Shown: in pieces, positions 32,874 through 42,482 of the stretch
Position numbering within the stretch: position 1 is the stretch's first letter
Layout: each line of letters begins with the position of its first letter
Source of the DNA: Thermoclostridium stercorarium subsp. stercorarium DSM 8532
GTDB lineage: Bacteria; Bacillota; Clostridia; DSM-8532
DNA length: 64,000 nucleotides
Assembly (NCBI RefSeq): GCF_000331995.1
Contig: NC_020134.1
Span: 1,215,465 to 1,279,464, forward strand
Reading direction: 5' to 3'
Made by a program: the position numbers and the translations under genes
The notes under the pieces: generated by a model
Told to the model about the DNA's origin: nothing
The model's input: the letters and a program-made list of their open reading frames with translations, nothing else
Database searches by the model: none

Positions 32874-35800
32874 TTGTACTTAAAAAGCATTGAATTACAG
32901 GGATTTAAGTCCTTTGCCGATAAAATAGTTTTGCATTTCAATAGGGGTATAACTGCGGTAGTGGGGCCAAACGGCAGCGGAAAGAGCAATATTTCCGATG
33001 CAGTGCGCTGGGTTCTTGGAGAACAGAGTGTCAAATCCCTTCGCGGAAGCAAAATGGAAGACGTTATTTTTGCAGGCACCCAGCACCGCAAGCCTGTTGG
33101 CTTTGCGCAGGTTTCCCTGCTGATTGACAATTCGGACAAAACGCTGCCGATTGAGTTCTCTGAGGTGACAATAACGCGGCGTGTGTACCGTTCGGGAGAA
33201 AGTGAGTATTTCATTAATAAAACTCCATGCCGGCTTAAGGATATAAATGAACTTTTCATGAACACCGGAGTGGGCAAGGACGGTTATTCCATTATCGGTC
33301 AGGGCAGGATTGACGAGATCTTGAGCACAAGGCCCGAAGACAGGCGTGCAATTTTCGAAGAGGCAGCCGGTATAATGAAATACAAAATGAGAAAGAATGA
33401 AGCCGAAAGGAAGCTGGAAAGCACAAGACAGAACCTGCTCAGAATAGACGACATAATCCACGAGCTTGAGTCGCAGCTCGGACCTTTGCAGGAACAGGCC
33501 GAAAAGGCAAGGAAATACCTGAGCCTGAGCAATGAACTTAAATCACTGGAGGTGGCGCTTTATCTGGACAATATAGAAAAGAGCAGGGAGAAGATTGAAG
33601 AAATAGATGAGCAGTTTAAAAAAGTTGAACAGGAAATCAGGGAAGAAAAAAGCATTCTGGAAGAGAAAATAGAAGAAAACCGTGGTAAAACCGAAAAACT
33701 GGACAAGCTTAAAAAAACTCTTGAGACACTGCGGGCTGAACTTATTGAGGCCGATAAGTGCATAAGTGAGCTTGAAAGCCGGATAAAGCTGGACGAGGAA
33801 AAAATAAACCACATGGAATCGAATAATGCAGCGTCCGACCAGGATATAGATGAACTGAGAAATAGGCTGAAAACACTGGAAACCGACATTGAGAAAAGAA
33901 ACGCAAGGCTTATGGCTCTTGACAAAGACAGGGAAAAATACACAGGTTTGCTTTACGAAGCAGAAGAGAAGCTTGCCGCGATTCTTTCACAGCTTGACGA
34001 AAGTGAAAAGCGTATTGAATTTATGAAACAGGAAGTTATGGACAAGCTTGATATTTTGTCGGAGTGCAGAACAAAATATAACAGCCTTAAAAATGAAAAG
34101 GAATCTTTCCATACAAGACAGAAGAAACTGGAGGCCGAAATAAACAGGACGGCTCTGGAGCTGGACAGCGAAAGAATAAAACTTGAGCAGGTCCAGAACG
34201 ATTTATTGAAGTATAAACACTGCCTTGAGAACAAAAAGGAAGAAATAAACGGCAAGGAAAAACAGCTGCATGAGCTGAAAAATGCCCTGGACGCTCTCCG
34301 TAAAGAGCAGAACGGATGTATTTCGGAGCTGCAGGCCGTAAAATCCCGCAGCAGAATTCTGAAGGATATGGAAAACAGCCTTGAAGGTTACAGTCACAGT
34401 GTAAAGGCCGTCCTTAAGGCATGCCGTGAAAAAGAAGGATTTGGGGAAGGAATTTACGGGGCTTTGGCGCAGCTTATCACCGTTCGTGATAATTTTGAAA
34501 CGGCGATTGAAGTATCGCTTGGCCCGGCACTGCAGAATATAGTAACAAGGGATGAATATACCGCTAAAAATGCAATTGAGTATCTTAAACAAAATAACCT
34601 CGGCCGTGCCACCTTTTTGCCTGTTACAGCGATAAAGCCAAGGCCGATGGATCCTGATACCGTGAAGAAGCTTCAGAACGAAAAAGGCTATCTCGGCCTT
34701 GCGTCGGAAATGGTGGAATGTGCTCCTAATTTCAGGGATATTATAACCAATCTTTTGGGAAGAACGGTTGTGGTAGACAATATTGACAACGGAATAGAAT
34801 TATCGCGAAAATATCAGTACGGTTTCAGGGTGGTTACAACCGAGGGCGAAGTGTTAAACCCGGGCGGTTCGATGACCGGCGGAAGCCAGCCTTCGAAGAC
34901 TTCAAGCCTTCTTTCACGGAATCGGATTATAAAGGAACTGGACGAAAGAATTCAGGTTTTAAGCGCAAAGCTTCAGGAAATTGAAGAAGCATGCCGTAAT
35001 AAAGTCAGTGACATTAACAGGGTTGAAAACGAGCTCCGGCTTCTTCAAAAGGAACGTCAGGATTTGGAACTTACTGTTTTGCGGGAAGAACAGAGAATTC
35101 TTTCAGTCAAAAATTCGATTGAAGAGTTAAAATCCAAACAGGACATGCTGTCGGCGGAGAAAAAGGAGCTTTTGAAAAACATTGAAACCATAGACGGGGA
35201 AATATTACTGGAAAGGAAAAGGATTGACGAAATTGAGCAGGATATAGAAAACCTTAAAGCCACGATTGAGGAAAGGCAGGAAAAAAGGAAAAAAGAACAG
35301 GCCGAAAGGGATGCTGTCCATGCAGACATAAATAATTACAAGGTTTCGGTTAATTCCATCCTGGAGAGCATGGATCAGATCCGGGAATCAATCAGGAACC
35401 TTAACGAGGAAAAGAAGCAGATTGAGGCAAATATTGAAAAGAGGATTCAGGATCAGGCTAAAAACAGGGAACGAATTGAGAATCTAAAATCCGAAATTGC
35501 AGGTTTGAGGGAGGAAATCAGGGCAAGGAATGAAATTAAGACAGGGAAACTGATGAAAGTTGAAAGCATTTCGGAGGAGGTTGCCGCACTGGAAGAAGAG
35601 GTTTCGGGCATGGTCGAAGTGGTTTCAGTGCATAACAGTAATATACAAATACTGCAGGAACAGTACAATAAGCTGGAAATAAGGAAAACAAGACTTGAAG
35701 CCGAGCTTGAGGCTTTACAGAACCGGCTGTGGGATGAATACGAATTAACCTATGGGACTGCACAGGAATATAAAATGGAGATTACGAACATAAGGCAGCT

Positions 35801-36452
35801 TCAATCAAGAATTAACGAACTGAAGGCCGAAATTCGTGAGATGGGTCCTGTTAATGTTTCTGCAATAGAAGATTATGGCAAAACAAAGGAAAGATATAAT
35901 TTTATGGTAAAACAGAAGGAAGATTTGGTAAAATCAGAGGAAAAACTGAACCGCATAATCAGAGAGATGCTGTCGGTGATGAAGAAGCAGTTTATGGAGG
36001 AGTTTGAACGCATAAACAAAAATTTTAACGATGTATTTCGAGAACTGTTCGACGGCGGCAGAGCGGAAGTGGTGCTCGAGGATCCGGATAATGTGCTGGA
36101 ATGCGGTATAGAAATAATAGCCCAGCCTCCGGGCAAAAAACTGCAGAACATGATGCTTCTGTCGGGTGGAGAAAGGGCGATGACAGCAATAGCCCTGCTG
36201 TTCGCGATCCTGAAGCTTCGTCCCGCGCCGTTCTGCATTCTTGACGAAATAGAAGCATCCCTTGACGATGCGAATGTTTATAAATTTGCTGATTATATTA
36301 AAAAGCTGGCCGGTACAACCCAGTTTATAGTGATCACCCACCGAAAGGGTACTATGGAAGCGTCGGATGCACTGTATGGAATTACTATGCAGGAACATGG
36401 CGTATCATCGGTTGTTTCATTAAAGCTCAGTGATGTTGACAAAGCGGTGTGA
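32874..36452 (+). CDS. smc: Chromosome segregation protein SMC
   Basis: Condensin ATPase of 1192 residues that compacts and separates chromosomes with ScpA and ScpB. The N-terminal head has Walker A in GPNGSGKSNISDAVRWVLGE. Long coiled coils (about 165-500 and 670-1020) flank a hinge (about 510-670, with YGALAQLITV and the glycine-rich turn NPGGSMTGGS). The C-terminal head has the signature LLSGGERAMTAIALLFAIL and Walker B FCILDEIEASLDDAN. I place the start at TTG 32874, which gives the family N-terminus MYLKSIELQGFKSFADKI and follows GGGGTGGACGGA. The 42-codon extension upstream has no similarity to SMC. ftsY follows, a classic order, although rnc is not upstream as it often is. Confidence 0.96.
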   Translation: MYLKSIELQGFKSFADKIVLHFNRGITAVVGPNGSGKSNISDAVRWVLGEQSVKSLRGSKMEDVIFAGTQHRKPVGFAQVSLLIDNSDKTLPIEFSEVTITRRVYRSGESEYFINKTPCRLKDINELFMNTGVGKDGYSIIGQGRIDEILSTRPEDRRAIFEEAAGIMKYKMRKNEAERKLESTRQNLLRIDDIIHELESQLGPLQEQAEKARKYLSLSNELKSLEVALYLDNIEKSREKIEEIDEQFKKVEQEIREEKSILEEKIEENRGKTEKLDKLKKTLETLRAELIEADKCISELESRIKLDEEKINHMESNNAASDQDIDELRNRLKTLETDIEKRNARLMALDKDREKYTGLLYEAEEKLAAILSQLDESEKRIEFMKQEVMDKLDILSECRTKYNSLKNEKESFHTRQKKLEAEINRTALELDSERIKLEQVQNDLLKYKHCLENKKEEINGKEKQLHELKNALDALRKEQNGCISELQAVKSRSRILKDMENSLEGYSHSVKAVLKACREKEGFGEGIYGALAQLITVRDNFETAIEVSLGPALQNIVTRDEYTAKNAIEYLKQNNLGRATFLPVTAIKPRPMDPDTVKKLQNEKGYLGLASEMVECAPNFRDIITNLLGRTVVVDNIDNGIELSRKYQYGFRVVTTEGEVLNPGGSMTGGSQPSKTSSLLSRNRIIKELDERIQVLSAKLQEIEEACRNKVSDINRVENELRLLQKERQDLELTVLREEQRILSVKNSIEELKSKQDMLSAEKKELLKNIETIDGEILLERKRIDEIEQDIENLKATIEERQEKRKKEQAERDAVHADINNYKVSVNSILESMDQIRESIRNLNEEKKQIEANIEKRIQDQAKNRERIENLKSEIAGLREEIRARNEIKTGKLMKVESISEEVAALEEEVSGMVEVVSVHNSNIQILQEQYNKLEIRKTRLEAELEALQNRLWDEYELTYGTAQEYKMEITNIRQLQSRINELKAEIREMGPVNVSAIEDYGKTKERYNFMVKQKEDLVKSEEKLNRIIREMLSVMKKQFMEEFERINKNFNDVFRELFDGGRAEVVLEDPDNVLECGIEIIAQPPGKKLQNMMLLSGGERAMTAIALLFAILKLRPAPFCILDEIEASLDDANVYKFADYIKKLAGTTQFIVITHRKGTMEASDALYGITMQEHGVSSVVSLKLSDVDKAV

Positions 36453-36524
36453 ATAATAATTTATTTCAAATAAACGTGAATTTAGGATATTATATTAAAA
36501 TAAATGAAAAAGGAGCTATGAAGG

Positions 36525-37433
36525 ATGTCTTTTTTTGAGAAACTGAAAAACGGTCTGAAAAAAACAAGGGAAAGCATTACACAAAGAATTGATCAGTTGC
36601 TTGTTTCAATGGGCAAAATAGATGAGGAGCTATTTGAAGAGCTGGAGGAAATACTTATTACCTCCGACGTGGGCGTTGAAACAACGCTTAAAATAATTGA
36701 TGATTTGAAACTAAGGGTAAAAAGCGAGAAAGTAACCGATCCCAGGCAGGTAAAAAATCTGTTAAAGGAAGAAATAACCAGTATTTTAAGTTCGGGTGAC
36801 ACCGGGCTGCACCTTAACACAAAGCCTTCGGTAATTGTGGTGGTTGGTGTCAATGGCGTGGGCAAAACCACATCAATAGGCAAGATGTGCCATATGCTGA
36901 AAATGCAGGGGAAAAAGGTTCTCGTAGCAGCAGGTGATACTTTCAGGGCGGCGGCGATAGATCAGCTTGAAATATGGGCTAAAAGGGCAGGGGTGGATAT
37001 AATAAAGCATGCCGAGGGTTCTGATCCGTCAGCGGTTATTTTTGACGCAATTCAGGCGGCAAAGGCACGGGGATATGATGTGGTGATCTGTGACACCGCG
37101 GGGCGTCTGCATACCAAAAAGAACCTGATGGAAGAGCTCAAGAAGGTTTTCAGGATTATCAGCCGGGAACTCCCCGATGCGGATATTGAAACACTTCTGG
37201 TCCTTGATGCTACGACAGGTCAGAACGCCGTCTCGCAGGCGAGAACCTTTGCCGAAGCCACCGGTGTTACGGGACTGATTCTTACAAAGCTTGACGGTAC
37301 GGCAAAAGGAGGAATTATAGTATCAATTAAGTCTGAGCTTGACATTCCGGTAAAATTCATAGGTGTCGGGGAAAAAATAGATGATCTGCAGCCTTTTGAC
37401 GCCGCAAGTTTTGCCGAAGCTTTGTTTTCATAG
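36525..37433 (+). CDS. ftsY: Signal recognition particle receptor FtsY
   Basis: SRP receptor GTPase of 302 residues that docks ribosome-SRP complexes at the membrane. The N-terminal acidic region found in larger FtsY proteins is nearly absent. The N domain (about 1-90) contains EELFEELEEILITSDVG. The G domain shows GVNGVGKTTSIGKM (G1), DTFRAAAIDQL, DTAGRLHTKKN (G3) and TKLDGTAKGG (G4), and ends with the amphipathic FIGVGEKIDDLQPFD. ATG 36525 follows AAAAAGGAGC. It lies 72 bases after smc, probably in one transcript with it. Confidence 0.96.
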   Translation: MSFFEKLKNGLKKTRESITQRIDQLLVSMGKIDEELFEELEEILITSDVGVETTLKIIDDLKLRVKSEKVTDPRQVKNLLKEEITSILSSGDTGLHLNTKPSVIVVVGVNGVGKTTSIGKMCHMLKMQGKKVLVAAGDTFRAAAIDQLEIWAKRAGVDIIKHAEGSDPSAVIFDAIQAAKARGYDVVICDTAGRLHTKKNLMEELKKVFRIISRELPDADIETLLVLDATTGQNAVSQARTFAEATGVTGLILTKLDGTAKGGIIVSIKSELDIPVKFIGVGEKIDDLQPFDAASFAEALFS

Positions 37434-37460
37434 CCGTTTATATTTTAATTTCACAACCGA

Positions 37461-37489
37461 TTGACAACTGAAGGAAAGTTTTATAAAAT
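37461..37489 (+). promoter_or_regulatory. Promoter of the IMP dehydrogenase gene
   Basis: TTGACA at 37461-37466, 17-base spacer, TAAAAT at 37484-37489, 84 bases before the start codon. Confidence 0.65.
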
Positions 37490-37573
37490 GGATAAAATTT
37501 AATCGGATAGTTGACCGCGGGTTTCGTTACAACCGGTTTTATCTGAGAGTAAAATAACTATAGGAGGGGTAGA

Positions 37574-39067
37574 ATGGCCATTATATATCCGGAAGTCTCC
37601 AGAACGTTTAGTGAGTTTTTGCTTTTGCCGAACCTGACCACCAGAGACTGCACACCGGACAAGATTGATTTGACCACACCGCTGGTGAAGTTTTCAAAGG
37701 ATGAAAATCCCCCGATGAAGTTAAATATACCGATTGTCAGTGCAATAATGCAGTCGGTTTCAAATGATACGCTTGCGATTGCTCTGGCCAGATGCGGAGG
37801 TCTTTCATTTATATACTGTTCACAGCCCATTGAAAGCCAGGCGGAGATGGTCAGAAAAGTTAAAAAACATAAGTCGGGTTTTGTTGTAAGCGATTCCAAT
37901 GTATCGCCAAACCAAACCTTAAGGGACGTGCTGGCAATTAAGGAAAAGACAGGACATTCCACAATAGCCGTTACCGATGACGGTACGGCCAACGGAAAGC
38001 TGTTAGGAATTATTACCAGCAGGGATTACCGTTTGTCCCGGGATCCTCTGGACAAAAAGGTAGCCGATTTCATGACGCCTTTTAAGGATCTTGTTGTTGG
38101 CAGGCTTGGAATAACGTTGAGTGAAGCCAACGACATTATCTGGGAGAATAAATTAAACTGCCTGCCGATAGTCGATGATGAGCAAAGGCTTCACTATCTT
38201 GTTTTCAGGAAAGACTATGATGATCACAAAGCCAATCCCGAACAGCTGATGGATTCAAAGAAGAGGCTCATGGTTGGAGCGGGCATTAACACGTGGGATT
38301 ACAAGGAAAGGGTTCCTGAACTGGTAAAGGCTGAAGTGGACGTGCTTTGCGTTGATTCCTCCGACGGATTTACCGAGTTCCAAAGGGACACAATAAGGTA
38401 TGTAAAGGAAAATTTCCCCGAAATAAAAATCGGCGGAGGAAATGTGGTTGACAAAGAAGGCTTTATGTTCCTTGTGGAATCGGGAGCCGATTTCGTCAAG
38501 GTGGGAATTGGAGGAGGCTCAATATGCATCACCAGGGAACAGAAAGGAATAGGCCGTGGGCAGGCGAGTGCGGTAATTGAAGTGGCAAAGGCCCGTGACG
38601 AATATTTTGAAAAAACAGGAATTTATATTCCCATCTGTTCCGACGGCGGTATTGTACACGACTATCATATCGTGCTGGCTTTGGCCATGGGTGCGGACTT
38701 CGTTATGATGGGCCGTTATTTTGCGAGGTTCGACGAAAGCCCGACGAAAAAGGTGAAACGCGGTAACAATTATGTTAAGGAATACTGGGGCGAAGGTTCG
38801 AACAGGGCAAGAAACTGGCAAAGGTACGATTTGGGAGGAAACAGCAATCTGAAGTTTGAAGAAGGCGTGGACAGTTATGTGCCCTATGCCGGTAAACTAA
38901 AGGACAACCTGGAAGTGACCCTTACGAAAATACGTGCCACGATGTCGAGCTGCGGCGCCAGAAATATCAAGGAACTTTATCAGAAGGCGCGCCTTGTGGT
39001 GGTTTCTTCCACAAGCATTATTGAAGGCGGCGCCCATGACGTGATACTCAAGGAAAGTGACTATTAA
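37574..39067 (+). CDS. guaB: IMP dehydrogenase, divergent form
   Basis: Enzyme of 497 residues oxidising IMP to XMP for GTP synthesis. The barrel is interrupted at about 110-230 by a CBS-domain pair ([31 protein letters not shown]). The catalytic Cys lies in [18 protein letters not shown], and phosphate-binding CSDGGI and MMGRYFA follow. Two features differ from the common bacterial enzyme. The residue after the catalytic Cys is Ile instead of Thr, and the flap reads [16 protein letters not shown] instead of the usual YRGMGS-type start. The general assignment is firm; kinetics or drug sensitivity may differ. ATG 37574 follows ATAGGAGGGG. Confidence 0.88.
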   Translation: MAIIYPEVSRTFSEFLLLPNLTTRDCTPDKIDLTTPLVKFSKDENPPMKLNIPIVSAIMQSVSNDTLAIALARCGGLSFIYCSQPIESQAEMVRKVKKHKSGFVVSDSNVSPNQTLRDVLAIKEKTGHSTIAVTDDGTANGKLLGIITSRDYRLSRDPLDKKVADFMTPFKDLVVGRLGITLSEANDIIWENKLNCLPIVDDEQRLHYLVFRKDYDDHKANPEQLMDSKKRLMVGAGINTWDYKERVPELVKAEVDVLCVDSSDGFTEFQRDTIRYVKENFPEIKIGGGNVVDKEGFMFLVESGADFVKVGIGGGSICITREQKGIGRGQASAVIEVAKARDEYFEKTGIYIPICSDGGIVHDYHIVLALAMGADFVMMGRYFARFDESPTKKVKRGNNYVKEYWGEGSNRARNWQRYDLGGNSNLKFEEGVDSYVPYAGKLKDNLEVTLTKIRATMSSCGARNIKELYQKARLVVVSSTSIIEGGAHDVILKESDY

Positions 39068-39106
39068 CAGGTAAAAAATCTTGTCCTTTTATCAGGGATA
39101 CTAAAT

Positions 39107-39165
39107 GGTACCGTGCGGTATGTTTTCGGCATGAAAGCAGACAAAACGGTACCTTTTTGTTTTTT
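39107..39165 (+). terminator. Probable terminator of guaB
   Basis: Stem GGTACCGT / ACGGTACC (39107-39114 with 39146-39153) with a 31-base loop, followed by TTTTTGTTTTTT. The loop is long, but the T-tract position is right. Confidence 0.65.
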
Positions 39166-39226
39166 AAGTTAAAAGGCAACGGTAAAATTTTCATGTTTAA
39201 TGAAGGAATATTTTATGGCCGTTTGA

Positions 39227-39253
39227 CCAAAACTTATCTAAGATAAGTTTTGG
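39227..39253. repeat. 27-base perfect palindrome overlapping the tepA ribosome site
   Basis: Arms of 13 bases (CCAAAACTTATCT, 39227-39239, and its exact complement at 39241-39253) around a single A. The right arm ends inside GGGGAGG (39252-39258), the ribosome site of the next gene. As RNA it would form a tight stem touching the ribosome site; as DNA it would suit a dimeric repressor. Confidence 0.8.
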
Positions 39254-39266
39254 GGAGGTTATTTTT

Positions 39267-40025
39267 TTGGATTCGGGAATATTGTTTGCAAAGCAGGCCG
39301 CCAGCGAAGAAAAAAACGAAAGTAAGGAAACCGGCGGAAATGAACAGCAGTCTTCGAATGAAAAAATGCAAAATATAAAGGAAATGGGAACCGTCGAGGT
39401 TAAGGAAAAAGGAAGGAATATACACTGCCTTACCATTATAGGCCAGATAGAAGGCCATGTGGTTTTACCCCCTCAGAACAAAACCACAAAATATGAGCAT
39501 GTTTTGCCTCAACTGGTGGCGATTGAGGATGATGAAAAGATTGACGGTCTCTTGCTTATCCTGAATACCGTAGGCGGAGACGTGGAGGCAGGGCTTGCCA
39601 TCGCTGAAATGATTGCATCGATGTCAAAACCGACGGTTTCACTGGTTCTGGGCGGGGGACACAGTATTGGAGTGCCGATGGCGGTGTCGACCAATTATTC
39701 TTTCATTGCGCCGTCCGCGACGATGACAATACATCCCCTTCGGCTTAGCGGTATGATAATAGGAGTTCCCCAGACCTTTGAATATTTTGAAAGAATGCAG
39801 GAACGGGTTGTGGAGTTTGTTGCGAAGAATTCAAAAATTTCAAAGGATGCATTCAGAAAATTAATGCTAAAAACGGGAGAACTGGCAAATGACGTCGGAA
39901 CCATTTTGTTCGGGCACGAAGCAGTTGAGCACGGTATCATAGACGAAGTGGGAGGTCTTTCATCGGCGCTGAAAAAGCTTGACGAGCTAATAGAGAAGAA
40001 AAAGAAAGGGGATAACCGCAAATGA
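39267..40025 (+). CDS. tepA: ClpP-class serine protease, TepA type
   Basis: Protein of 252 residues related to ClpP and SppA peptidases, like TepA of Bacillus. A charged 45-residue N-terminus precedes the fold. The oxyanion-forming glycines are seen in [17 protein letters not shown], the nucleophile region in [14 protein letters not shown], and a family His in [13 protein letters not shown] 39267 follows TGGGGAGG. The gene overlaps the YlzJ gene by 4 bp, the same pair as in Bacilli where spoIIIE normally comes next. TepA is thought to degrade signal peptides or act in translocation; evidence for that is limited even in Bacillus. Confidence 0.85.
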   Translation: MDSGILFAKQAASEEKNESKETGGNEQQSSNEKMQNIKEMGTVEVKEKGRNIHCLTIIGQIEGHVVLPPQNKTTKYEHVLPQLVAIEDDEKIDGLLLILNTVGGDVEAGLAIAEMIASMSKPTVSLVLGGGHSIGVPMAVSTNYSFIAPSATMTIHPLRLSGMIIGVPQTFEYFERMQERVVEFVAKNSKISKDAFRKLMLKTGELANDVGTILFGHEAVEHGIIDEVGGLSSALKKLDELIEKKKKGDNRK

Positions 40026-40288
40026 TATACTCAATAGTACCTTTTGAACAGTTGTATTATTCCGAAAACAAACAGGAACGGATGGAAGTGGTAATAAACG
40101 GTGAGAAGGTTATCCTCCTGAGAAACGATAATAATACGTATACCGTTGAAAGGTTGATTTCAACAAACCCGAAAGTGTATCTGAACCCTGAATTCACGCC
40201 GGGAAACAGAATTATCGCCATAACGTCCGAAAAGGAAGGGCCGGAGGTAAAATGGGAGATAATAACCGACGGACTGAGACTGACGTAG
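40022..40288 (+). CDS. ylzJ: YlzJ-like small protein
   Basis: Protein of 88 residues, mostly beta-strand, beginning [13 protein letters not shown]. It is recognised by its start and by its fixed position after tepA. It has no signal peptide or membrane segment, and its function is unknown. The 4-bp overlap with tepA indicates translational coupling. Confidence 0.82.
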   Translation: MIYSIVPFEQLYYSENKQERMEVVINGEKVILLRNDNNTYTVERLISTNPKVYLNPEFTPGNRIIAITSEKEGPEVKWEIITDGLRLT

Positions 40289-40431
40289 ATGCAGGACCCG
40301 GTATTCTGGGATTTTTTGTATGCCGGGCACAATTACATAGTTTGCCGGTGCATCGCTCAATCTGAAAAGACCTTTTTCACGGCAGGGCGAGAAAAACTTT
40401 AAATAGATTGATAAAATATTAACAGAAACTA

Positions 40432-40459
40432 TTGACTTTTGGAATTTTAATAGTAATAT
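40432..40459 (+). promoter_or_regulatory. Promoter of the riboswitch-serA transcript
   Basis: TTGACT at 40432-40437, 16-base spacer, TAATAT at 40454-40459; the transcript would start near 40467, before the first glycine aptamer. Confidence 0.65.
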
Positions 40460-40503
40460 ATAAATAACAATAATTAGTAAAGCAAACTGAATACAGCCGG
40501 ATG

Positions 40504-40653
40504 ATGACTGAAGGAGAGCTGCCGCAGGGCACACCGAAGGAGTAAATCTCTCAGGTTAAAAGACTTCAGTCGGACGGACCTCTGGAGAGACCAGGTATGG
40601 CGCCGAAGGGGCAAGCCCGTTATGGGTGTATCTCTCAGGCAAAAGGACAGAGG
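40504..40653 (+). ncRNA. Tandem glycine riboswitch upstream of serA
   Basis: Two consecutive glycine aptamers. Aptamer 1 (40504-40571) is closed by GACTGAAG / CTTCAGTC and contains GGAGAGC, CACCGAAGGAG and AATCTCTCAGG. Aptamer 2 (about 40577-40653) is closed by CCTCTG / CAGAGG (40579-40584 with 40648-40653) and contains GGAGAG, CGCCGAAGGGG and ATCTCTCAGGCAAAAGGAC. These are the conserved cores of the gcvT-type glycine RNA. The gene controlled is serA, which makes the serine and hence glycine precursor. A terminator follows at 40711, with an alternative pairing described in the findings. Confidence 0.95.
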
Positions 40654-40710
40654 ATTCAGGGGGTTTGGCATATGGCTGAATTCCTGAATGAATATACTGC
40701 ACTTTTTCAG

Positions 40711-40742
40711 AGGTCAAACAATTTGGTTTGACTTATTTTTTT
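40711..40742 (+). terminator. Riboswitch-controlled terminator in the serA leader
   Basis: Stem AGGTCAAAC / GTTTGACTT (40711-40719 with 40726-40734, one G-U pair) followed by ATTTTTTT. Its left arm overlaps CAGAGGTC (40708-40715), the exact complement of GACCTCTG at 40577-40584 in aptamer 2. Confidence 0.85.
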
Positions 40743-40756
40743 AGGAGGGGTATTCC

Positions 40757-42361
40757 ATGGCGAGAATAATAGTAACCGACAAAATGGCACCGGACGGGAT
40801 TGAATATTTGAAAAGCAAAGGATTTGAGGTGGATACACCATTTGGAATTTCTCAGGAGGAGTTGCTTCAGGTAATAGAAAATTATGACGCCCTTATAGTA
40901 CGAAGCGCTACAAAAGTAACAAAGGATGTTATTGAACGCGGAAAGAATCTGAAAGTCGTGGGCAGAGCCGGAAACGGCGTTGACAACATTGACGTGGAGG
41001 AATGCACAAAGAGGGGTATAGCCGTAGTTAACACGCCCGAAGGAAATATTATGGCAGCGGCCGAGCTGACGGTGGCAATGATATTTGCCATTTTCAGAAA
41101 TATCCCTCAGGCGCATCATGCCGCGAAAAACAGGGATTTCAGGCGAAACAAGTTTGTCGGCGAGGAACTTGAGGGAAAGACCGCGGGAATAATCGGTGTG
41201 GGCAAAATCGGTACAATCGTTGCAAGGAAACTTCTTGGAATTGGCATGAAGGTTGTGGGGTATGACCCATACGTTGCCGACGAAAAATTTGAACAGCTGG
41301 GTATTACAAGATGTGAAAACCTTGAAGAACTTTTAAAGGTTTCCGACGTGATAACGTTACATATACCGAAAAGTCCGCAGAATGTGGGATTAATCGGTGA
41401 AAAAGAACTTAAAATGTGCAAAAAGGGAGTACGTATAGTGAATGTCGCCAGAGGCGGCATGATCGACGAAAAAGCCCTTTACAACGCCATAGTCGAAGGT
41501 CATGTCGCAGCGGCTGCACTGGATGTTCTGGAAAAGGAGCCAAATTATACAAAGAGCCCGGAAGAGCAGGACTTCTGGAATCCGCTGCTTGACCTTGAAA
41601 ATGTTGTTTACACCCCGCATCTCGGGGCGTCTACAAAAGAGGCGAACTATAATGTAAGTATCGGTGTCGCAAAACTGGTTGAAGGGGTTTTGAACGGTGA
41701 ACTGGTACCCGCGGTTAATATGCCTCCGGTATCAGGGGATATAAATCAGCTGAGACCGTATATCGACCTGGCGGAGAAACTTGGAAGCATTTACTACCAG
41801 GCCGAGAAGGACAGGGTTACGAAAATTGAAGTAATATACAGCGGCGACATAGCCAACATTGCAACCAAAGCCATAACTCTCGCGGCGGTTAAGGGCTTCC
41901 TCAACAGTGCCGGCGATCCCGATGTGACATATATCAACGCCGAATTAAAACTCAGGGAACTGGGGGTTAAACTGGTTGAAAGCAAGAGCTCGCATCTTGA
42001 TAAGTATACAAACCTGATAACGGTGAAATTTACCACTCCGAACAGGGATCTTTCGGTGTCGGGTACGGTGTTTGCGAAGGATGTTATAAGAATTGTTGAT
42101 TTCTTTGGATACAAGCTTGACTTTGAGCCCACCCCCCATGTACTGGCTCTTCAGAATATAGACGTTCCCGGGATTATCGGAAAGGTCGGCACGCTGCTTG
42201 GGGAAAACAACATAAACATAGCAGCAATGCAATGGAGCCGGAACAGAAAGGGAGAAAAGGCAGTGTCCTTTGTGAGTGTCGATACCGAAGTGTCCGATGA
42301 AATACTGCAAAAACTTTTACAAATTGAAGGAGTGTTAAAGGCCTCAAGACTTAATTTTTAA
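40757..42361 (+). CDS. serA: D-3-phosphoglycerate dehydrogenase
   Basis: First enzyme of serine synthesis, 534 residues, long form. Residues about 1-100 and 290-320 form the substrate domain. The NAD domain contains GVGKIGTIVARKLLGIGMKV and DP at the end of the next strand. Catalytic Arg lies in NVARGGMIDEKAL, Glu in LDVLEKEP and His in TPHLGASTKEA. An intervening ASB-like domain (about 320-450) leads to a C-terminal ACT domain (HVLALQNIDVPGIIGKVGTLL), where serine usually exerts feedback. ATG 40757 follows TAGGAGGGG. It is single-gene, between the riboswitch and a terminator. Control by both glycine (RNA) and probably serine (ACT) is expected. Confidence 0.96.
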   Translation: MARIIVTDKMAPDGIEYLKSKGFEVDTPFGISQEELLQVIENYDALIVRSATKVTKDVIERGKNLKVVGRAGNGVDNIDVEECTKRGIAVVNTPEGNIMAAAELTVAMIFAIFRNIPQAHHAAKNRDFRRNKFVGEELEGKTAGIIGVGKIGTIVARKLLGIGMKVVGYDPYVADEKFEQLGITRCENLEELLKVSDVITLHIPKSPQNVGLIGEKELKMCKKGVRIVNVARGGMIDEKALYNAIVEGHVAAAALDVLEKEPNYTKSPEEQDFWNPLLDLENVVYTPHLGASTKEANYNVSIGVAKLVEGVLNGELVPAVNMPPVSGDINQLRPYIDLAEKLGSIYYQAEKDRVTKIEVIYSGDIANIATKAITLAAVKGFLNSAGDPDVTYINAELKLRELGVKLVESKSSHLDKYTNLITVKFTTPNRDLSVSGTVFAKDVIRIVDFFGYKLDFEPTPHVLALQNIDVPGIIGKVGTLLGENNINIAAMQWSRNRKGEKAVSFVSVDTEVSDEILQKLLQIEGVLKASRLNF

Positions 42362-42377
42362 CGGTTTATACGGGTTA

Positions 42378-42410
42378 AAAAGGTCGGTTATTCAACCGGC
42401 CTTTTATTAT
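42378..42410 (+). terminator. Intrinsic terminator of serA
   Basis: Stem AAAAGGTCGGTT / AACCGGCCTTTT (42378-42389 with 42394-42405, one G-U pair), loop ATTC, then ATTAT. Confidence 0.8.
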
Positions 42411-42482
42411 GCTGGAAAATGGTATATTATTTTGATATGCTTAAAATACTCTGGTATAGAAACAATGTTTTTGGAGGTTTAT

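Noticed and set aside
33543-33943. Several long minus-strand frames inside smc
   Set aside because: They are low-complexity Ser/Phe/Leu mirrors of the Glu/Lys-rich coiled coil on the other strand.
40296-40326. Terminator after ylzJ
   Set aside because: The T-run lies in the loop of the CCCGGTAT / ATGCCGGG stem, not after it, so the standard terminator form is absent.
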